A stretch of 64,000 nt of DNA, from the NCBI GenBank assembly GCA_030407005.1, contig JAUDYN010000008.1:2232001-2296000 (forward strand), given 5' to 3'. Below, one piece after another: positions 60,301 through 64,000 of this stretch; position 1 is the stretch's first letter, and each line of letters begins with the position of its first letter. The DNA comes from Desarmillaria ectypa. Lineage: Eukaryota; Basidiomycota; Agaricomycetes; Agaricales; Physalacriaceae. The notes beneath the pieces were generated by a model, which was given only the letters and a program-made list of their open reading frames with translations, did no database searches and was not told the origin of the DNA. A program made the position numbers and the translations under genes.

Positions 60301-61485
60301 AAAGATGGATTAAGGACTATGTTGGTATAGTTCCTTGGAACTAAGAATGCGTTAAATAAGGTAAGGAAAAGCATCAGAGTGTGGTACTTACTGCAATAAT
60401 CTCCACCAGTAGGCCTGAAATGAGGACAATGAACTTCCAGACAATATTTGACCATGTCTATATTTCTAGTTCATCTACTAAAAAAATTGCAATAGTTGAT
60501 GTACTCTTGTCGACATAATGACAGAAACAGGTCTATGTTATGTGTGAGTTAGTAATGAGACATGAGACTTTAACTAGGATGATGGGTCACTTGCATTTTC
60601 GCCACCAGACCAGGATACACCAAATAGCACCTCCTTTGTCAAGAATTGCATGTATTGCTCATAGCTGGTTGCATAATGTTAGTGTTCAGATGTGCAGATG
60701 GTAGGCTTATATACGCATAATTCATACTGCTGGTTTTCACCTAAACAGCACATCTGTGCCTCCATGCATATATCTGCCACAGTATGATGCACAATGATAT
60801 CCATCAAGTTACTACAATCCACACTGGTTGTGTTAGCATCCATCAATTCTTTGGCTACTTTGGGAACTTATAAAGGAATATAATAGTCCCAGGCCTGTGA
60901 CCAGCATCTCAAAGTTGCATCATAGGAGGTTACTTTCATGGTCTCATCATTGAATCTGAGGATTACATTGATTTGAATTGGCAGCATGAAATTCACTGTT
61001 GAGAAGAGGTGATCAGTGATAAAGCTGATAAATATGACAGGCTGTTTGATGATGAGAGCCTGTAGGATTATTCAAATGAGGGTGCCAGTAAGTTGTGTGG
61101 TGTTGGCTCTAGAGCCTGTGAGTAAGAGCCCATAGAGATATTCTAGGGATGATGAAGGTTAAATGGTTCAGAAATGTCCTGAGCATACTTACCAACATTC
61201 ATTTCTTTACAAAAAAAATCTTGGGAGAAAATCAACAATGAGACATATGGATACTTGAAGAGATCACTTACTGGTTATTATATCAATTTGTCCTACAACA
61301 TTATCAGCAAGGGGGATGCCTCTTGATCCATTACCACCATCACTCAGATTTTTCCCAAGGTTCACTAGCACTGCTCAAAGAGAATCAGGAGGGCACTATG
61401 AGGATAGATACACATATATACTGCTTGTATTCTCTTACTGTTGTGAAAAATGGGTTCAGTTCATTACCAGTTAGTATATGTGCAG
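57396..61485. other. Gene-free decayed repeat DNA
   Basis: About 4 kb with only short frames (largest 131 and 165 codons) and no family I can name. Some stretches look like mutated coding sequence (for example TFTGFLHDTFIVYYLL near 57920), probably from retroelement polyproteins, but I could not identify a domain. The right end (61441-61485) is the 5' internal region of the minus-strand element whose LTR follows. CpG becomes very rare from about 60716. Confidence 0.5.
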
Positions 61486-61676
61486 TGTCAGGCCAATAGT
61501 ATTGTGCTTGGCTGAGCTTTGCAAACACATGCAGATATACACTACTATACCTACTTATATACTAAATGCTAATTTACTAGAATCTTCTACAGCTTTTCTA
61601 ATACTTCTCCCTTAATCAACAAGTTTGGCATGTTACTGGATTGCTATCATCTTGGCTCAACTCTCAAATTACAACA
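61486..61676 (-). mobile_element. LTR, minus orientation, 191 bp
   Basis: Reverse complement of the LTR at 63150-63340 with the same length. Read on the minus strand it starts TGTTGTAATTTGAGAGTTGA and ends GGCCTGACA. The sequence beyond the end (minus strand, below 61486) reads ATATACTAACTGG and later CCATTTTTCACAAC, matching the plus copy, so internal 5' sequence is attached. No matching 3' LTR was seen down to 57400, so the element is truncated or rearranged. Confidence 0.75.
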
Positions 61677-61704
61677 CTTACCTACCAGCTATTATGATTT
61701 TCCC

Positions 61705-61724
61705 TTATCTTATCTTATCTTATC
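61705..61724. repeat. (TTATC)4 microsatellite
   Basis: Four perfect TTATC units, followed by further degenerate TATC-containing sequence to about 61755. Confidence 0.7.
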
Positions 61725-62208
61725 TGAGCACTATCTCCTATCTTATCCATTATCTAGATGCTCAGATCCCTTACATCACACAAGGTGACTCCTAAGAATG
61801 CATAAGCTATACATGTGTCCCTTCACACTCTGCTACTAGGACTCTTAGGTATGGCACCTGAAACTATTGCAGGCATACTTCTTGACTTCCATTTGGTCTG
61901 GTTATTACATCAATACCAGACTGACCAGAGTTGATTACCATAATATATGCTGTATGGGCTACATTCTATGTTTCAGGCTAGGTTACAGTACAACTCATGC
62001 ATTGAACTCTGACTTACAGTACTTATTACTAAGACACACTATTTTATATATAAGTAGATGAAGCTGTGGCCTTAAGCCCTAGCTTCAGACTAACATTTAA
62101 TCCTATACTCTTCTGGAGTATCTCTCAACTTAAATCTCTAATTTCTCCCTCTTTATATACTAAAACATTAGTTGTCTGAACTCTGGTAGACTAGTGATGA
62201 TATTATAG

Positions 62209-62238
62209 GTGACTGCCTGAATGTGAAGCAGCCTAGGT
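62209..62238 (+). repeat. Diverged direct repeat, copy 1
   Basis: The 30 bases beginning GGTGACTGCCTGAATGTGAA match the 30 bases at 62539-62568 (beginning GGTGATTGTCCAAATGTAAG). Most differences are C/T or G/A. Possibly the 5' edge of an LTR or another repeat family. Confidence 0.6.
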
Positions 62239-62538
62239 GTTTAATCTTGTTTGTGTTATGATTTTTCCATTTATCTTATCTCAGTCAGTATTGATGCATT
62301 CACTGATAAACACCCTAGTTTTCTCTATTTCAACCCTCATTTACTCTTATTCATCTATGATCCATCTGACTTACACACCATTTTCTCATAGACTATACTA
62401 TTTCATCTATTAATAACACTGTACTTTTAGTATATAAGTAGAGTAGTTTTCACTGTTGTACTCTATCTTTCAACTAAATTGCATCCATATACCTTCTATT
62501 ACACAAAACCAAAAACCTAGCCAACCTCTCTACTCAAG

Positions 62539-62568
62539 GGTGATTGTCCAAATGTAAGACAGCCTAGA
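62539..62568 (+). repeat. Diverged direct repeat, copy 2
   Basis: Second copy of the 30-bp repeat at 62209. About 110 bp downstream is a TATA-like GCTATAAAAG, so this copy could mark the start of a short LTR promoter. Confidence 0.6.
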
Positions 62569-62772
62569 GAGAAGCTTATGTCCCAAGTCACATGTTAGAC
62601 AGGGCCATAACATTAGTCGAAAGGTTCCCATCCTGCTCTTTCTATGCTAGCTATAAAAGTAGCATTCATAACAAACAATGAAAACAATCAACAAACTATC
62701 ACTCTTAGCACTGCCATCAGAGGCATTGCACTCCTAATCATTTTTACTGCTTTGCTCATACTAACATATAAA

Positions 62773-62794
62773 GAAGAAGCATGAATGCTTCTTC
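62773..62794. repeat. Perfect hairpin, 10-bp arms
   Basis: GAAGAAGCAT, two-base loop GA, ATGCTTCTTC. A nearly uninterrupted 22-bp palindrome of unknown role. Confidence 0.7.
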
Positions 62795-62819
62795 ACTGTG
62801 AAAGGTGACTCTGACATTC

Positions 62820-63163
62820 ACAACTTCCTCCCTGCCCACCCCTGCACTCTAACCATATCCTTTTTTGGGGGATACCCTCTGTCCAATTGGGAGAATGAGT
62901 GGAAATTCCACTTGTTTGTCCCCAGGTCCATTTCACAGACCCAAATACCTCTGCCTTCTCCATTGAGGATGCACACAAAGCCAAAGCATGAGCAGGACTT
63001 GCAACATTCCAGCTGGAATGACCCTCCCTCACTCCCACTAAAGAATATGTGAGGAATGTACAGGCTATGTTCAAGGATCCTCTGCCCCCATACTCCCTCC
63101 CCACTTATTCCCATGCCCCAACCCCCACACTTCGACCCCATAACTGGAGTGTTGGGATTTAAG
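62820..63163 (+). pseudogene. C-terminal end of a decayed Gypsy-type polyprotein
   Basis: Directly upstream of the right LTR the plus strand reads, in one frame, SLTPTKEYVRNVQAMFKDPL, PPYSLPTYSHAPTPTLRPHN and WSVGI, then TAA inside the first bases of the LTR. I recognise this as the style of end seen in Agaricomycete Gypsy polyproteins. Upstream, TGA stops interrupt the frame (AKA*AG, QLE*PS) and a second frame is open (FFGGYPLSNWENEWKFHLFV), so shifts are also present. Family placement is from memory and moderate. Confidence 0.5.
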
Positions 63164-63340
63164 AGTTGAGCTAAGATGATGACAATCCAGCATCATGCTG
63201 AACTTGCTGATTAAGAGAGAAATATTAGGAAACTTGTAGAAGATTCTAGTACATTAGTATTTAGTATATAAGTAGGTACAGTAGTGTACATCTGCATGCA
63301 TTTGCAGAGCTCAGCCAAGCATGATACTATTGGCCTGACA
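63150..63340 (+). mobile_element. LTR, plus orientation, 191 bp
   Basis: It starts TGTTGGGATTTAAG and ends GGCCTGACA, with a TATA-like TTTAGTATATAAGTAGG in the middle (near 63261-63277). Polyprotein-end sequence lies on its left and 5' internal sequence (ATATACTAACTGGGAAC) on its right. This is the arrangement of a shared LTR between two tandem copies. It contains no CpG. Confidence 0.75.
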
Positions 63341-64000
63341 CCATGCATATACTAACTGGGAACAAACTGATCTATTCATCCCCCATTTTTCACAACATGG
63401 AGAATACCTCCATGGTCCACATCCCCTTCCCCCAAGCAGTCCCATAACAGGCCCTGACACCCAGACGATCCAGAGATGGATTGAAACCATCCCTACAGAC
63501 CCTGGCATTGAGGACAAATTGATGACTCTTGGAAAGCAGACTCCTTGAACTCTCTCCCTATCATCGAGCTCTCTGACAACTCTGATGGGAAACTTGATCC
63601 CCTGACCCCACCAACCCCCACTACCCCCAACAGCCCCTTCAGGACCACTGCCTGGAATCTTTGACATGCTGACATCAAAAGCAGAATACTCTAGACCAAG
63701 TCCAGACCTGACATAGATGAGTGGCTGGCACTCAACTGAGGCAACACCATTCAGGGCCCAAATCAAAACACCACTGTTTGAGCCCATATTCATGTGAACC
63801 GGTACCACAACCTCTTCCTCCCCACCACTGGGGACCTATTACCAGGGCTATGATCCTGAGAGGAGGATGAACAACAGGAACTGGAACATTTCCTCTGAAG
63901 GTTATGATGACTGAAGGTGGACTGACAAGAGGAGGATGAGTGGAATACCCAATTATGATATGTTTACATATAATACAGGTTACTATGGAGGACTGGGACA
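63341..64000 (+). pseudogene. 5' internal region with decayed gag-like sequence, cut by the window edge
   Basis: Begins with the leader shared with the minus-strand element and includes MENTSMVHIPFPQAVP (from about 63399), then stop-interrupted, Pro/Thr/Asp-rich sequence consistent with a gag-type protein. There is no intact frame. The element continues beyond the window. Confidence 0.5.

Larger units (their letters stand above)
61677..63149. other. CpG-free repeat DNA between the inverted LTRs
   Basis: 1.47 kb with no intact gene. It holds (TTATC)4, a diverged direct repeat (62209 and 62539), a perfect hairpin at 62773-62794 and the decayed end of a polyprotein next to the right LTR. A possible second LTR-type promoter (GCTATAAAAGTAGC) lies near 62649-62662. 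Confidence 0.55.

Noticed and set aside
62793..63141. Minus-strand frames of 103-107 codons
   Set aside because: Shadows of the plus-strand polyprotein end next to the LTR.
63493..63808. 165-codon minus-strand frame in the gag region
   Set aside because: It is antisense to the decayed retroelement leader; the open frame comes from low stop density in CpG-depleted, C-rich sequence.

Overview
The window looks like nuclear DNA from a mushroom-forming basidiomycete (Agaricomycetes). The reasons are genes split by many 45-60 nt introns, protein families typical of that class (a DUF6534 membrane protein, an Agaricomycete-type P450, a family S28 peptidase, MYND-finger proteins), a basidiomycete-type LINE with an RNase H domain, and Ty3/Gypsy-like LTRs. 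No tRNA, rRNA, CRISPR array or bacterial signal was seen. Gene models were built by joining exons by eye at GT..AG (twice GC..AG) junctions, so outer limits are firmer than individual splice sites.

Layout. 0.5-2.7 kb: a full-length cytochrome P450 (minus). 4.7-7.1 kb: the decayed, 5'-truncated 3' half of a LINE ending in an (AAT)8 tail. 7.1-8.2 kb: no gene, but two strong palindromes. 8.2-9.5 kb: a secreted intradiol dioxygenase (minus). 11.0-24.4 kb: a housekeeping block with RAD4/XPC (plus), an SMN-like splicing-assembly protein and TRM61 (both minus), a PAS-domain protein (plus) and AMP deaminase (plus). 25.8-27.8 kb: a broken MYND-finger gene. 28.3-35.6 kb: an FYR-domain nuclear protein, a DUF6534 seven-helix membrane protein and an alpha/beta hydrolase (all minus). 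37.1-39.4 kb: a single-exon four-helix membrane protein and a small secreted protein recovered by splicing (both plus). 40.1-56.6 kb: a second dense block with a class I sirtuin, an S28 serine carboxypeptidase, NAD(P)H-hydrate epimerase, a multi-pass membrane protein, an intact MYND-finger protein, ORC6, AVL9 and a conserved protein of unknown function. 57.2-64.0 kb: repeat DNA with a solo LTR, two further LTRs in opposite orientation, polyprotein remnants and extreme CpG loss.

The genes do not form one pathway. Most are single-copy housekeeping functions: DNA repair and replication (RAD4, ORC6), RNA processing (SMN, TRM61), nucleotide and cofactor upkeep (AMP deaminase, NAXE), secretion (AVL9) and chromatin (sirtuin, FYR protein). 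Accessory genes (P450, dioxygenase, S28 peptidase, hydrolase, small secreted protein) are those expected of a wood- or litter-degrading or plant-associated fungus. No secondary-metabolite cluster was recognised. The strongest unusual signals are the CpG-to-TpG/CpA decay of the right-hand repeat block, the small secreted protein, the two GC-AG introns, the palindrome at 7.5 kb and two genes of unknown function. I did not find a clearly new multi-gene system.
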